From contig NZ_JADZLT010000039.1 in NCBI RefSeq assembly GCF_015904235.1, forward strand, positions 1 to 64,000: a DNA stretch of 64,000 nt. The letters run 5' to 3'. This DNA is from Methylobrevis albus. Lineage in GTDB: Bacteria > Pseudomonadota > Alphaproteobacteria > Rhizobiales > Pleomorphomonadaceae. The notes below the pieces were generated by a model. That model made no database searches and was not told where the DNA came from. It saw only the letters and a program-made list of their open reading frames with translations. Of this stretch, positions 34,923-43,736 are shown piece by piece (positions within the stretch are counted from its first letter, which is position 1; each line of letters opens with the position of its first letter). A program made the translations under genes and the position numbers.

Positions 34923-37554
34923 TCCCGAACTCTTCCCCGACGCCGCACCGGAGGCGGGCGACACGTCGCCGGCCTCCGAGCCGGAGATGCGGCCCGAGCC
35001 CGACATCGCGCCCGACGATGTCGTGGTCGCGGCCGAGGCTCCCGAGTCCTTCCTCGCCGAGCCGGATCTCGGCCCGGCCGCCGACGAGCCGGCACCGGAA
35101 AGCACCGACCTCGTGGACGCCGACGAACCCACCGCGGCCGGCGAGCCGGCGCCGGACGCCGGCGAACCGGCGGAGGCCGACATCGTCAGCGAGGGCGCCG
35201 TCCCGCCGGAGGGCGACGTCGCGGTCGCCCCGCCGCCGGCTCAGGCCGCCCTGCCGCGCACGCTGGCGGTGGTGTCGCAGCCGATCCGGCACGACAGCGC
35301 CGTCAAGCACGTCACCGGCGCCGCGGTCTACATCGACGACATGCGCGAGCCGGCCGGCACGCTGCACCTCGCGCCCGGCTGGTGCCGGACCCATGCGCGG
35401 GCGAAGCTGCTCGCCGTCGACCTCTCCGAGGTGCGCAAGGCGCCGGGCGTCGTCGACGTGCTGGTCGCAAAGGATGTCCCCGGCATCAACGACGTGTCGT
35501 CGGCGATGGGCGACGACCCGATGCTCGCCGAGGGCGAGATCCTGTTCTGGGGCCAGGTGGTGTTCTGCGTCGTGGCGACGACGCGCGAGGCGGCCCGGCG
35601 GGCGGTGCGGCTGGCGCGCTTCGAGGTCGAGCCGCTGAAGCCGCTCGTCACCGTCGAGGACGCGCTCGCCGCGGACAGCCACGTGCTGCCCGACTATCGC
35701 TTCGGCCGCGGCGACGTCGGCAAGGCGCTCGCCAACAGCCAGCGCCGGCTGAAGTCGCAGATCGCCGTCGGCGGACAGGAGCATTTCTACCTCGAGGGGC
35801 AGGTCGCGATGGCCGTGCCCGGCGAGGACGACGACATGCTCGTCTACTCCTCGACCCAGCACCCGACCGAGGTGCAGCACACGGTCGCCAAGGTGCTCGG
35901 CGTCATCGATGCGGCGATCACGGTGGAGACGCGCCGCATGGGCGGCGGCTTCGGCGGCAAGGAGAGCCAGGCCAACCAATGGGCGGCGCTGGCGGCGCTG
36001 GCGGCAAAGGTCACCGGCCGGCCGTGCAAGATGCGGCTCGACCGCGACGACGACATGATCATGACCGGCAAGCGGCACGACCAGGTCGCGAGCTTCGACG
36101 TCGCCTATGACGGCGAGGGCCGGCTGCTCGCGGTGGACCTCGATTTCGCCTCGCGCTGCGGCTACTCGGCCGACCTCTCGCTCGGCGTCAACGACCGGAC
36201 GATGTTTCACGCCGACAACGCCTACTTCTATCCGACGGTGACGATCCGCTCGCAGCGGCTGAAGACCAACACCTGCTCGAACACCGCCTTCCGCGGCTTC
36301 GGCGGCCCGCACGGCGTGATCGCCGCCGAGCGCATCATCGATTCCATCGCGGTGACGCTCGGCCTCGATGCGCTGGAGGTGCGCAAGCGCAACTTCTACG
36401 GCCCCGGCCGCGACGTGACGCCCTACGGCATGAAGGTCGAGGACAACATCCTCGCCGACATCGTCGGCCAGCTCGAGGTCTCTTGCGACTACTGGAAGCG
36501 CCGCGCCTCGGTGCGCGCCTTCAACGCGAAAAGCCGCATCCTGAAGAAGGGGCTGGCGCTGACGCCGGTGAAGTTCGGCATCTCGTTCACGCTGATCCAT
36601 CTCAACCAGGCCGGCGCGCTGGTGCATGTCTATACGGACGGCTCGGTGCATCTCAACCACGGCGGCACCGAGATGGGGCAGGGGCTGTTCCTGAAGGTGG
36701 CGCAGGTCGTCGCCGAGGAATTCGGCATCCCGCTCGAAAAGGTGAAGATCACCGCGACCAACACCGCCAAGGTACCGAACACCGCCCCGACGGCGGCCTC
36801 GTCCGGCTCGGATCTCAACGGCATGGCGGCGCAGGCGGCCTGCCGCGAGATCAAGGCGCGCCTCATCGACTTCGTGTCGCTGGTATACGGCACGCCGGCC
36901 GAACAGATCGATTTCCGCGACAGCCAGGTGATCATCGGCAACGGCGCGGTGCCGTTCCGCGAGATCGTCAAGAAGGCCTTCCTCGCCCGGATCCAGCTTT
37001 CCGCCGCCGGCTATTACAAGACGCCGAAGATCACCTGGAACCGCGACAAGGCCGAGGGCCGGCCGTTCCTCTATTTCTCCTACGGCGCCGCCTGCTCGGA
37101 AGTCACCATCGACACGATGACCGGCGAGATGCGCGTCGACCGCGTCGACATCCTGCACGACTGCGGCAAGTCGCTGAACCCCGCCATCGACATCGGCCAA
37201 ATCGAAGGCGGCTTCGTGCAGGGCATGGGCTGGCTGACCACCGAGGAACTCGTCTTCGATGGCGAGGGCCGGCTGCGCACCCACGCGCCCTCGACCTACA
37301 AGATCCCGACCGCATCGGACGTGCCCGAGCATTTCGTGACGAAGCTCTACGACAGCCCCGGCAACCGCGAGGACACGATCTTCCGGTCGAAGGCCGTCGG
37401 CGAGCCGCCGCTGATGCTGCCGGCGAGCGTCTTTTCCGCGATCTTCGACGCGATCGGCAGCATCAAGCCCGGCGTCGTGCCGCCGCTCGACGCGCCGGCG
37501 ACGCCGGAGGCGATCATGAAGGCGATCCACGCGACGCGGCGGGGGGGCGCCTGA
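34915..37554 (+). CDS. xdhB: xanthine dehydrogenase large (molybdopterin) subunit with acidic N-terminal extension
   Basis: This 879-residue molybdopterin subunit has RRMGGGFGGKE, TAFRGFGGPHG and the catalytic glutamate in GEPPLML (about E830). It oxidises hypoxanthine and xanthine to urate. The conserved fold begins near residue 113. The first roughly 112 residues form an unusual low-complexity segment with about 30 Asp/Glu, many Ala/Pro and a single arginine (R26), no hydrophobic signal and no lysine. Typical XdhB proteins are about 770-790 residues. The start overlaps xdhA and no later start has better support, so the extension is probably translated. Confidence 0.95.
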   Translation: MADPELFPDAAPEAGDTSPASEPEMRPEPDIAPDDVVVAAEAPESFLAEPDLGPAADEPAPESTDLVDADEPTAAGEPAPDAGEPAEADIVSEGAVPPEGDVAVAPPPAQAALPRTLAVVSQPIRHDSAVKHVTGAAVYIDDMREPAGTLHLAPGWCRTHARAKLLAVDLSEVRKAPGVVDVLVAKDVPGINDVSSAMGDDPMLAEGEILFWGQVVFCVVATTREAARRAVRLARFEVEPLKPLVTVEDALAADSHVLPDYRFGRGDVGKALANSQRRLKSQIAVGGQEHFYLEGQVAMAVPGEDDDMLVYSSTQHPTEVQHTVAKVLGVIDAAITVETRRMGGGFGGKESQANQWAALAALAAKVTGRPCKMRLDRDDDMIMTGKRHDQVASFDVAYDGEGRLLAVDLDFASRCGYSADLSLGVNDRTMFHADNAYFYPTVTIRSQRLKTNTCSNTAFRGFGGPHGVIAAERIIDSIAVTLGLDALEVRKRNFYGPGRDVTPYGMKVEDNILADIVGQLEVSCDYWKRRASVRAFNAKSRILKKGLALTPVKFGISFTLIHLNQAGALVHVYTDGSVHLNHGGTEMGQGLFLKVAQVVAEEFGIPLEKVKITATNTAKVPNTAPTAASSGSDLNGMAAQAACREIKARLIDFVSLVYGTPAEQIDFRDSQVIIGNGAVPFREIVKKAFLARIQLSAAGYYKTPKITWNRDKAEGRPFLYFSYGAACSEVTIDTMTGEMRVDRVDILHDCGKSLNPAIDIGQIEGGFVQGMGWLTTEELVFDGEGRLRTHAPSTYKIPTASDVPEHFVTKLYDSPGNREDTIFRSKAVGEPPLMLPASVFSAIFDAIGSIKPGVVPPLDAPATPEAIMKAIHATRRGGA

Positions 37555-37557
37555 CCC

Positions 37558-38556
37558 ATGGGCCGGTCGCTCGACGTGTTCGGGGCGCTCGCCGCCTTCC
37601 TCGCCGAGGCCCCCGCCGCGGCGCTGGTGACCGTGATCGCGACGCGCGGATCGACGCCGCGCGAGACCGGCACGCGGCTCGTCGTGCGCCCGGACGGCGG
37701 CTTTCGCGGCACGATCGGCGGCGGCCGTTTCGAGTTCGAGGCGCTCGCCGAGGCGGCCGCGGCGGCGGCCGAGGGCAAGGATCGCTTCTTCCTGCACCGC
37801 TTCGCGCTCGGCCCGGAACTCGGCCAGTGCTGCGGCGGGGTGATGACGATCGCCGTCGACGTATTTTCCCGGGCACGGCTCGATGAGGTCGAGCGGCTGG
37901 CGGCGCTCGAGCGCGCCGGCGGCTTCGTCGCCGTCGCCGAGACGGCCACGGCCGACGGTGGGCTGGTCCGGCGCGTCGTCGCCGGCGCTGCCGACCGGGC
38001 CGATGCGGTGCTCGGCGGCGACGGCCGGCTGACCGAGAGCTTCGGCACCCGCTCCCGCGAGATCGTGCTGTTCGGCGCCGGGCACGTCGGCCGGGCGCTG
38101 ATGCTGGTCGTCGCGATGCTGCCGGGGTTCCGGCTGACCTGGGTCGACAATCGCCCCGGCCAGCTGCCGCGCACCCTGCCGGCGACGGTGACGGCGGTCG
38201 AGACCGCGGACCCGGCGTCGGTGCTGGCGAGGGCATCGGACGGCGCCTTCGTCTTCATCATGACGCACGACCACGCGCTCGATCTCGCCATCCTGCACGC
38301 GGCGCTGGATGCGCGGCGGTTCGGGCACGTCGGGCTGATCGGCAGCGCCACGAAGCGCGCGCGCTTTGCGAGCCGGCTGAAGGCGGCGGGGCTGGAGCCG
38401 GGGCTCGCCGAAAGCTTCGCCTGCCCGATCGGCGCGCCGGGCATCCGCTCGAAGGAGCCCGCCGCCATCGCCGTCGCGGTCGCGGCCGAGGTGCTGGCGC
38501 GCGACGAGGCGCTGATTTCCATGCAGGACAACATCGCCGCGCGGGCGGCATCGTGA
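37558..38556 (+). CDS. xdhC: xanthine dehydrogenase accessory protein XdhC
   Basis: This 332-residue chaperone binds molybdenum cofactor and assists its sulfuration and insertion into XdhB. It has the N-terminal XdhC/CoxI domain (VTVIATRGSTPRETGTRL, then GQCCGGVM) and a C-terminal Rossmann domain (LFGAGHVGRALM, IMTHDHALDLAIL, HVGLIGSATKRARF). It starts three bases after the xdhB stop, as expected for an xdhABC operon. Confidence 0.95.
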   Translation: MGRSLDVFGALAAFLAEAPAAALVTVIATRGSTPRETGTRLVVRPDGGFRGTIGGGRFEFEALAEAAAAAAEGKDRFFLHRFALGPELGQCCGGVMTIAVDVFSRARLDEVERLAALERAGGFVAVAETATADGGLVRRVVAGAADRADAVLGGDGRLTESFGTRSREIVLFGAGHVGRALMLVVAMLPGFRLTWVDNRPGQLPRTLPATVTAVETADPASVLARASDGAFVFIMTHDHALDLAILHAALDARRFGHVGLIGSATKRARFASRLKAAGLEPGLAESFACPIGAPGIRSKEPAAIAVAVAAEVLARDEALISMQDNIAARAAS

Positions 38557-38575
38557 CGACAACGGGGGAGAGCGG

Positions 38576-40153
38576 GTGAACGTCAGCATCGATCCGGCCC
38601 TCTCCGACGGCCGCGCCGCAGCCGGCGAACCGGTGGCCGCGCGGCTCTTGGAGGCGCGCCACATCGTCAAGCGCTTCGGCGACAACGTCGCCAACGACGA
38701 CGTCAGCCTGGCGCTGGCGCCGGGCGAGATCCATGCGCTGCTCGGCGAGAACGGCGCCGGCAAGTCGACGCTGGTCAAGATCATCTACGGCGCGCTGCAG
38801 CCGAACGAGGGCGAGATCTTCTGGAAGGGCGAGCGGGTGACGATCGAGTCGCCGGCCGCTGCAAGAAAACTCGGCATCGGCATGGTGTTCCAGCATTTTT
38901 CGCTGTTCGACGCCCTGACTGTCGCCGAGAATATCGCGCTCGCCAGCCCGAAGGGCGTGCCGATGGCCGAGCTTTCGGCGGCGATCGAGAAGGTGTCGGC
39001 CGAATACGGCCTGCCGCTGAAGGCGAACGACCGCATCGCGGATCTGCCCGTCGGCATCCGCCAGCGCGTCGAGATCGTGCGCTGCCTGCTGCAGTCGCCC
39101 GACCTCATCATCATGGACGAGCCGACCTCGGTGCTGACGCCGCAGGAGGCCGACCAGCTGTTCGTCACGCTGCGCCGCCTCGCCAGCGAAGGCTGCGCCA
39201 TCCTCTACATCTCGCACCGGCTGGAAGAGGTGCGCGAGCTCTGCCACCGCGCGACGGTGATGCGGCGCGGCAAGGTGGTCGCCGAGACCGACCCGACCCG
39301 CGAGACCGTCGCCTCGCTCGCCCGGCTGATGGTCGGCAGCGAAGTTGCCGCCGTGCACCGGGCGCCGGCGCAGCGCGGCCGGCCGCGGCTGACGCTCGAC
39401 GGTCTCGACCTGCCGTCGAAGGACCCGTTCGGAGTCGCCCTCGTCGATGTGAAGCTCGAGGTCGCGGCTGGCGAGATCGTCGCGATCGCCGGCGTCGCCG
39501 GCAACGGGCAGGGCGAACTCTTCGATGCGATTTCCGGCGAGCGGCTCGGCGAGCGCGCGGCGGCGGTGCTGATCGACGAGGTTGCCGTCGGCCATGCCGG
39601 CGTCAACGCCCGCCGCAAGCTCGGCGCCGCCTTCGTGCCCGAGGAGCGGCTCGGCCACGGCGCCGTGCCGGGCCTGCCGCTCAGCGACAACGTCGTGTTG
39701 ACCCGGCACGGCACCGCCGACGGCCTCGTCGCGCGCGGCCTGATGCGCTTTGCCCGCGCCGCCGAGATCGTCGCGTTCGTCACCGAGCGCTTCGACGTGC
39801 GCAAGGGCGTGCCGGACCCCGAAGCCCGCGCGCTGTCGGGCGGTAACCTGCAGAAATTCGTCGTCGGGCGCGAGGTCGACCGGGTGCCGGGGCTGCTCGT
39901 CGTCTCGCAGCCGACCTGGGGCGTCGACGCGGGCGCGGCGGCGGTGATCCGCCAGTCGCTGATCGATCTCGCGCGCTCTGGCTCGGCGGTGCTGGTGATC
40001 AGCCAGGACCTCGACGAGATCTTCGAGATCGCCGACCGCATAGCCGTGATCTCGCGCGGCCATCTCTCCGAGCCCGAACCGGCGGCGACGATGACGCGCG
40101 AGCGGATCGGCCTGTTGATGGCCGGCGGCGCCGAAAAGAAGGGGGCCGCCTGA
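38576..40153 (+). CDS. ABC transporter ATPase, nucleoside/purine (BMP-type) importer
   Basis: This 525-residue protein has two fused ATPase domains. The first has Walker A GENGAGKST and Walker B IIMDEPTSVL, with an altered signature LPVGIRQRVEIVRC. The second has a relaxed P-loop (GVAGNGQGEL) and signature LSGGNLQKFVVGRE, as in sugar- and nucleoside-type importers. The GTG start at 38576 follows GGGGGAGAG. It is next to xdhC and the permeases at 40153 and 41244, indicating purine or nucleoside uptake feeding xanthine dehydrogenase. Confidence 0.92.
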   Translation: MNVSIDPALSDGRAAAGEPVAARLLEARHIVKRFGDNVANDDVSLALAPGEIHALLGENGAGKSTLVKIIYGALQPNEGEIFWKGERVTIESPAAARKLGIGMVFQHFSLFDALTVAENIALASPKGVPMAELSAAIEKVSAEYGLPLKANDRIADLPVGIRQRVEIVRCLLQSPDLIIMDEPTSVLTPQEADQLFVTLRRLASEGCAILYISHRLEEVRELCHRATVMRRGKVVAETDPTRETVASLARLMVGSEVAAVHRAPAQRGRPRLTLDGLDLPSKDPFGVALVDVKLEVAAGEIVAIAGVAGNGQGELFDAISGERLGERAAAVLIDEVAVGHAGVNARRKLGAAFVPEERLGHGAVPGLPLSDNVVLTRHGTADGLVARGLMRFARAAEIVAFVTERFDVRKGVPDPEARALSGGNLQKFVVGREVDRVPGLLVVSQPTWGVDAGAAAVIRQSLIDLARSGSAVLVISQDLDEIFEIADRIAVISRGHLSEPEPAATMTRERIGLLMAGGAEKKGAA

Positions 40154-41235
40154 TGCGGATCGAACTCATCCGCCGCGCCGAGCAGAGCCGCCGGATGGCG
40201 CTGCTGTCGCCGGTGATCGCCGTCGGTCTGACGGTGGTGTTCAGCGCCGCCGTGTTCCTGATCAGCGGCGTCGATCCGCTCGCCGGGCTCTACCAGCTCT
40301 TCATCGCGCCGCTCACTGACGCCTGGTCGCTGTCGGAACTCGTCGTCAAGGCGGTGCCGCTGGTGCTGATCGGCGTTGGCCTCGCGGTCTGCTACCTCTC
40401 CAACAACTGGAACATCGGCGCCGAGGGCCAGTTCACGATCGGCGCGATCACCGGGTCGATGATCCCGCTGCTGCTGCCCGATTTCCAGACGCCGTTCACG
40501 CTGCCCCTCATGCTGGTGGCGGGCATCCTCGGCGGCGCGGCCTACGGGCTGATCCCTGGCCTCTTGAAGACCCGCTTCGGCGCCAACGAGATCCTCACCA
40601 GCCTGATGCTGGTCTATGTCGCGACGCTGTTCCTCGACTGGCTGGTGCGCGGGCCCTGGCGCGACCCGATGGGCTACGGCTTCCCGCAGACCGAACGCTT
40701 CAATTCCGCTGCCCGCATGATCATGCTCGGCGACGGCCGCATGTCGGTGTCGGCGCTGGTGACGCTGGTCGTCGTCGCCCTGATGGCGGTGATGCTGGCG
40801 AAGACGCTGAAGGGCTTCGAGATCAAGGTGCTCGGCGCCAGCCCGCGCGCCGGCGCCTTCGCCGGGTTCTCGGCGAAAAAGATGACGCTGTTCGCCTTCG
40901 CGATCTCCGGCGGCCTCGCGGGCCTCGCCGGGATCATGGAGGTCTCGGGCGTGATCGGAAAGCTGCAGCCGTCGATCTCGCCGGGCTACGGCTTCGCCGC
41001 GATCATCGTCGCCTTCCTCGGCCGGCTCAACCCGGTCGGCATCCTGATCGCCGGCCTCGTGCTGGCGCTGACCTATCTCGGCGGCGAGGGCATCCAGGTG
41101 GCGCTCGGCGTCTCGAAACGCATGTCGACGGTGCTGCAGGGCGTGCTGCTGTTCTTCGTGCTCGCCTGCGACACGCTGATCCTCTACCGCGTCCGCTTCA
41201 TCTCCTCGAGCCGCAAGGCCGGCGCCCATGCTTGA
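40153..41235 (+). CDS. ABC transporter permease, nucleoside/purine importer, subunit 1
   Basis: This 360-residue permease of the BPD_transp_2 family (as in YufP/NupB-type importers) has about ten hydrophobic segments. The motif GANEILTSLMLVYVATLFLDW and the cytoplasmic loop KVLGASPRAGAFAGFSAKKM are characteristic. Its ATG overlaps the ATPase stop by one base. The C-terminus ends within a short tandem duplication at the junction with the next permease. Confidence 0.92.
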   Translation: MRIELIRRAEQSRRMALLSPVIAVGLTVVFSAAVFLISGVDPLAGLYQLFIAPLTDAWSLSELVVKAVPLVLIGVGLAVCYLSNNWNIGAEGQFTIGAITGSMIPLLLPDFQTPFTLPLMLVAGILGGAAYGLIPGLLKTRFGANEILTSLMLVYVATLFLDWLVRGPWRDPMGYGFPQTERFNSAARMIMLGDGRMSVSALVTLVVVALMAVMLAKTLKGFEIKVLGASPRAGAFAGFSAKKMTLFAFAISGGLAGLAGIMEVSGVIGKLQPSISPGYGFAAIIVAFLGRLNPVGILIAGLVLALTYLGGEGIQVALGVSKRMSTVLQGVLLFFVLACDTLILYRVRFISSSRKAGAHA

Positions 41236-41257
41236 GATCATCCATGCTTGAGATCAC
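41226..41257. repeat. 16-base tandem duplication at the permease junction
   Basis: CCATGCTTGAGATCA at 41226-41240 recurs at 41242-41256, a 16-base period. The first copy carries the stop of permease 1 (GCTTGA) and an ATG in the relative position that starts permease 2 in the second copy. A single-copy ancestor would have had ATGCTTGA as an eight-base start/stop overlap. Confidence 0.85.
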
Positions 41258-42209
41258 CGTCGCGATCCTGCTCACCGTGATCACGGCGGCGACGCCGCTG
41301 CTGCTCGCCGCGATCGGCGAACTCGTCGTCGAGCGTTCGGGGGTGCTCAACCTCGGCGTCGAGGGCATGATGGTGATGGGCGCGGTCGCCGGCTTCGGCG
41401 CGGCGAACCTCACCGGCTCGGGCACGCTCGGCATCCTCTGCGCCATGCTCGCCGGCGTGGTGATGGCGCTGCTGTTCGGCTTCCTGGTGCTGACACTCGT
41501 CGCCAACCAGGTCGCCACCGGCCTCGCGCTGACGCTGCTCGGCCTCGGCCTGTCGGGCCTGCTCGGCGAGAGCTTCGTCGGCCAGCCGGGCGTGCGGCTG
41601 CCGAAGCTCGAGATCCCGGGCCTGTCGGACCTGCCGGTGGTCGGCCAGCTGCTGTTCGCGCAGGATATCCTCGTCTACATCTCCTTCGCGCTGACGGCGG
41701 CCGTCGCGTGGTTCCTGTTCAAGAGCCGCGCCGGCCTCGTGCTGCGCGCCGTCGGCGACAACCACGGCTCGGCGCATGCGCTGGGCTATCCGGTGATCGC
41801 CGTGCGCTATGCCGCCGTCGCCTTCGGCGGCGCCTGTGCCGGGCTCGCCGGCGCCTACCTCTCGCTCGCCTATACGCCGCAGTGGGTGGAGAACATGACG
41901 GCGGGGCGCGGCTGGATCGCGCTCGCCCTCGTCGTCTTCGCGTCGTGGCTGCCGTTCCGCGTCATGATCGGCGCCTATCTCTTCGGCGCGGTCACCGTGC
42001 TGACCTTCCACGTCCAGGCGCTGCGTGGCAACCTGCCGCCGTGGCTGCCGGAATGGGTCGGCGGGCTGACGCAGACGCCGTCGCAGTTCCTCAGCATGCT
42101 GCCCTACATCGCCACCATCGTGGTGCTGGTGCTGATCTCGATGAACCGGCGCACGACGCTGCTGAACACGCCCGCCTGCCTCGGCCGGCCGTTCGTGCCC
42201 GATCGCTGA
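41244..42209 (+). CDS. ABC transporter permease, nucleoside/purine importer, subunit 2
   Basis: This 321-residue BPD_transp_2 permease (NupC/YufQ-like) has about eight to nine hydrophobic segments. It includes GVLNLGVEGMMVMGAVAGF and LVLRAVGDNHGSAHALGYPV, typical for the second subunit of this importer class. The ATG at 41244 is preferred over an upstream TTG at 41232. It is separated from permease 1 by a 16-base duplication that created the present spacing. Confidence 0.92.
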   Translation: MLEITVAILLTVITAATPLLLAAIGELVVERSGVLNLGVEGMMVMGAVAGFGAANLTGSGTLGILCAMLAGVVMALLFGFLVLTLVANQVATGLALTLLGLGLSGLLGESFVGQPGVRLPKLEIPGLSDLPVVGQLLFAQDILVYISFALTAAVAWFLFKSRAGLVLRAVGDNHGSAHALGYPVIAVRYAAVAFGGACAGLAGAYLSLAYTPQWVENMTAGRGWIALALVVFASWLPFRVMIGAYLFGAVTVLTFHVQALRGNLPPWLPEWVGGLTQTPSQFLSMLPYIATIVVLVLISMNRRTTLLNTPACLGRPFVPDR

Positions 42210-42342
42210 GGGTTTCGGTGCGGCCGTGGCGGTCCGGCCTTGCATCTCGGCCGCGCGCGCGGCCGCCATCCAGTTTGCCGCCGGTGTCTGCCAGCGGCCC
42301 GGTCCAGACGAACAAAGTCTGATTTCTGAAGGGGATGTGACG

Positions 42343-43410
42343 ATGAGGAAAATGCTGCTGCTCGCGACGACGGCTCTTGCCTTCGGCTTCGGCACCACTG
42401 CCGGCCAGGCGGCCGATCTGAAGGCCTGCTGGGTCTATATCGGCCCGGTCGGCGATTTCGGCTGGACCTACCAGCACGATCAGGGCCGCCTCGACGTGGT
42501 CGAGCACTTCGGCGACAAGGTCGAGACCGCCTTCGTCGAGAACGTGCCGGAAGGCCCCGACGCCGAGCGCGCCATCGAGCGCCTCGCCCGTGACGGCTGC
42601 GGCATCATCTTCACCACCTCGTTCGGCTACATGGATCCGACGCTCACCGTCGCCGAAAAGTACCCGGACGTGAAGTTCGAGCACGCCACCGGCTACAAGA
42701 CCGCCGCCAACGTCGCGACCTACAACTCGAAGTTCCACGAGGGCCGCTACATCATCGGCCAGATCGCGGCCAAGGTGTCGCAGACCGGCTCCGCCGGCTA
42801 CATCGCCTCGTTCCCGATCCCCGAAGTGGTCTCCGGCATCAACGCGTTCCTGCTCGGCGCGCAGTCGGTGAACCCGGACTTCAAGGTCAAGGTGGTCTGG
42901 GTCAGCTCGTGGTTCGACCCGGGCAAGGAAGCCGACGCCGCCAAGGCGATCTTCGACCAGGGCGCCGACATCATCACCCAGCACACCGATTCCACCGCGC
43001 CGCTGCAGGTCGCGCAGGAGCGCGGCTTCAAAGGCTTCGGCCAGGCGTCCGACATGATCGCCTTCGCCCCGACGTCGCAGCTGACCTCGATCATCGACGA
43101 CTGGGGTCCGTATTACATCCACCGCGTCCAGGCCGTGCTCGACGGCACCTGGACGTCGGGCCAGACCTGGGACGGCCTGAAGGAAGGCCACGTCGTGATG
43201 GCGCCCTACACCAACCTGCCCGAGGACGTGGCGGCGGCGGCGAAGGAGCTCGAGGGCAAGATCGCCTCGGGCGAATTCCACCCCTTCACCGGCCCGATCC
43301 TCGACCAGGCCGGCGTGGAGAAGGTCGCGGCCGGCGCGGTGCTGGCGGATGGCGATATCCTCGGGATGAACTGGTACGTGAAGGGCATCGACGACCAGCT
43401 GCCGCAGTAA
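42343..43410 (+). CDS. BMP-family substrate-binding protein of the nucleoside/purine importer
   Basis: This 355-residue periplasmic protein of the BMP/PnrA family has an N-terminal signal peptide (about 1-23, KMLLLATTALAFGFG, cleavage near GQA/A). There is no lipobox cysteine, unlike many PnrA lipoproteins. Motifs include VGDFGWTYQHDQG, IFTTSFGYMDPTL and HEGRYIIGQIAA. It completes the importer encoded just upstream; the ligand is probably a purine nucleoside or base by context. A strong terminator follows at 43419-43452. Confidence 0.92.
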   Translation: MRKMLLLATTALAFGFGTTAGQAADLKACWVYIGPVGDFGWTYQHDQGRLDVVEHFGDKVETAFVENVPEGPDAERAIERLARDGCGIIFTTSFGYMDPTLTVAEKYPDVKFEHATGYKTAANVATYNSKFHEGRYIIGQIAAKVSQTGSAGYIASFPIPEVVSGINAFLLGAQSVNPDFKVKVVWVSSWFDPGKEADAAKAIFDQGADIITQHTDSTAPLQVAQERGFKGFGQASDMIAFAPTSQLTSIIDDWGPYYIHRVQAVLDGTWTSGQTWDGLKEGHVVMAPYTNLPEDVAAAAKELEGKIASGEFHPFTGPILDQAGVEKVAAGAVLADGDILGMNWYVKGIDDQLPQ

Positions 43411-43418
43411 GGCGGGCA

Positions 43419-43452
43419 GGGGCGCTGCGCGTTGGCGCGGCGTCCCTTTTTT
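43419..43452 (+). terminator. Rho-independent terminator after the importer genes
   Basis: A 12-pair stem (GGGGCGCTGCGC with GCGCGGCGTCCC, two G-U-type pairs) closes a GTTG loop and is followed by six T residues. It lies eight bases after the stop of the substrate-binding protein gene and should end the xdh/importer transcript. Confidence 0.8.
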
Positions 43453-43464
43453 GCTTGTCGCCGT

Positions 43465-43649
43465 GCCGTGGGGCCTCCCCCCTCCCTGTCCCTCCCCCGC
43501 TTCGCAGGAGAGGGGACGATAGGTCATGGGGCTTTCGCGAAACGTAGGCTGCGCCGGGCCGACGCGTCGGTGAGGCGAATGATCCAACCTCCTGCATCCC
43601 CTCTCCTGCGAAGCGGGGGAGGGACAGGGAGGGGGGAGGCCACACGGCA
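43465..43649. repeat. long inverted repeat, family A copy 3
   Basis: The arms (about 43465-43517 and 43596-43649) are near-perfect reverse complements: GTGCCGTGGGGCCTCCCCCC on the left and its complement with two extra bases on the right. They share GCTTCGCAGGAGAGGGGAC with copy 1 at 4560-4724. The middle has the family GGCTTTCGCGAAACGTAGGC stretch. It follows the terminator of the importer operon and precedes puuD. Confidence 0.85.
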
Positions 43650-43736
43650 CAGCGGTCGCTGCGCTACTAGCCCCCGCGGCACGAACCGTGCTTGACGCCT
43701 CTTCGACCGCAATCAAAGCCCCGAGATCCCCGACCC

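Noticed and set aside
34630-38784. Very long open frame on the minus strand antisense to xdhABC
   Set aside because: It lies opposite three genes with clear family motifs; its composition (Arg/His/Asp/Val-rich, no recognisable domain) is what high-GC third-position bias produces. The same applies to the long plus-strand frame at 6840-10457.
41232-41243. TTG start for the second nucleoside permease
   Set aside because: The ATG at 41244 gives the conserved N-terminus; the upstream TTG only reads through the duplicated segment.
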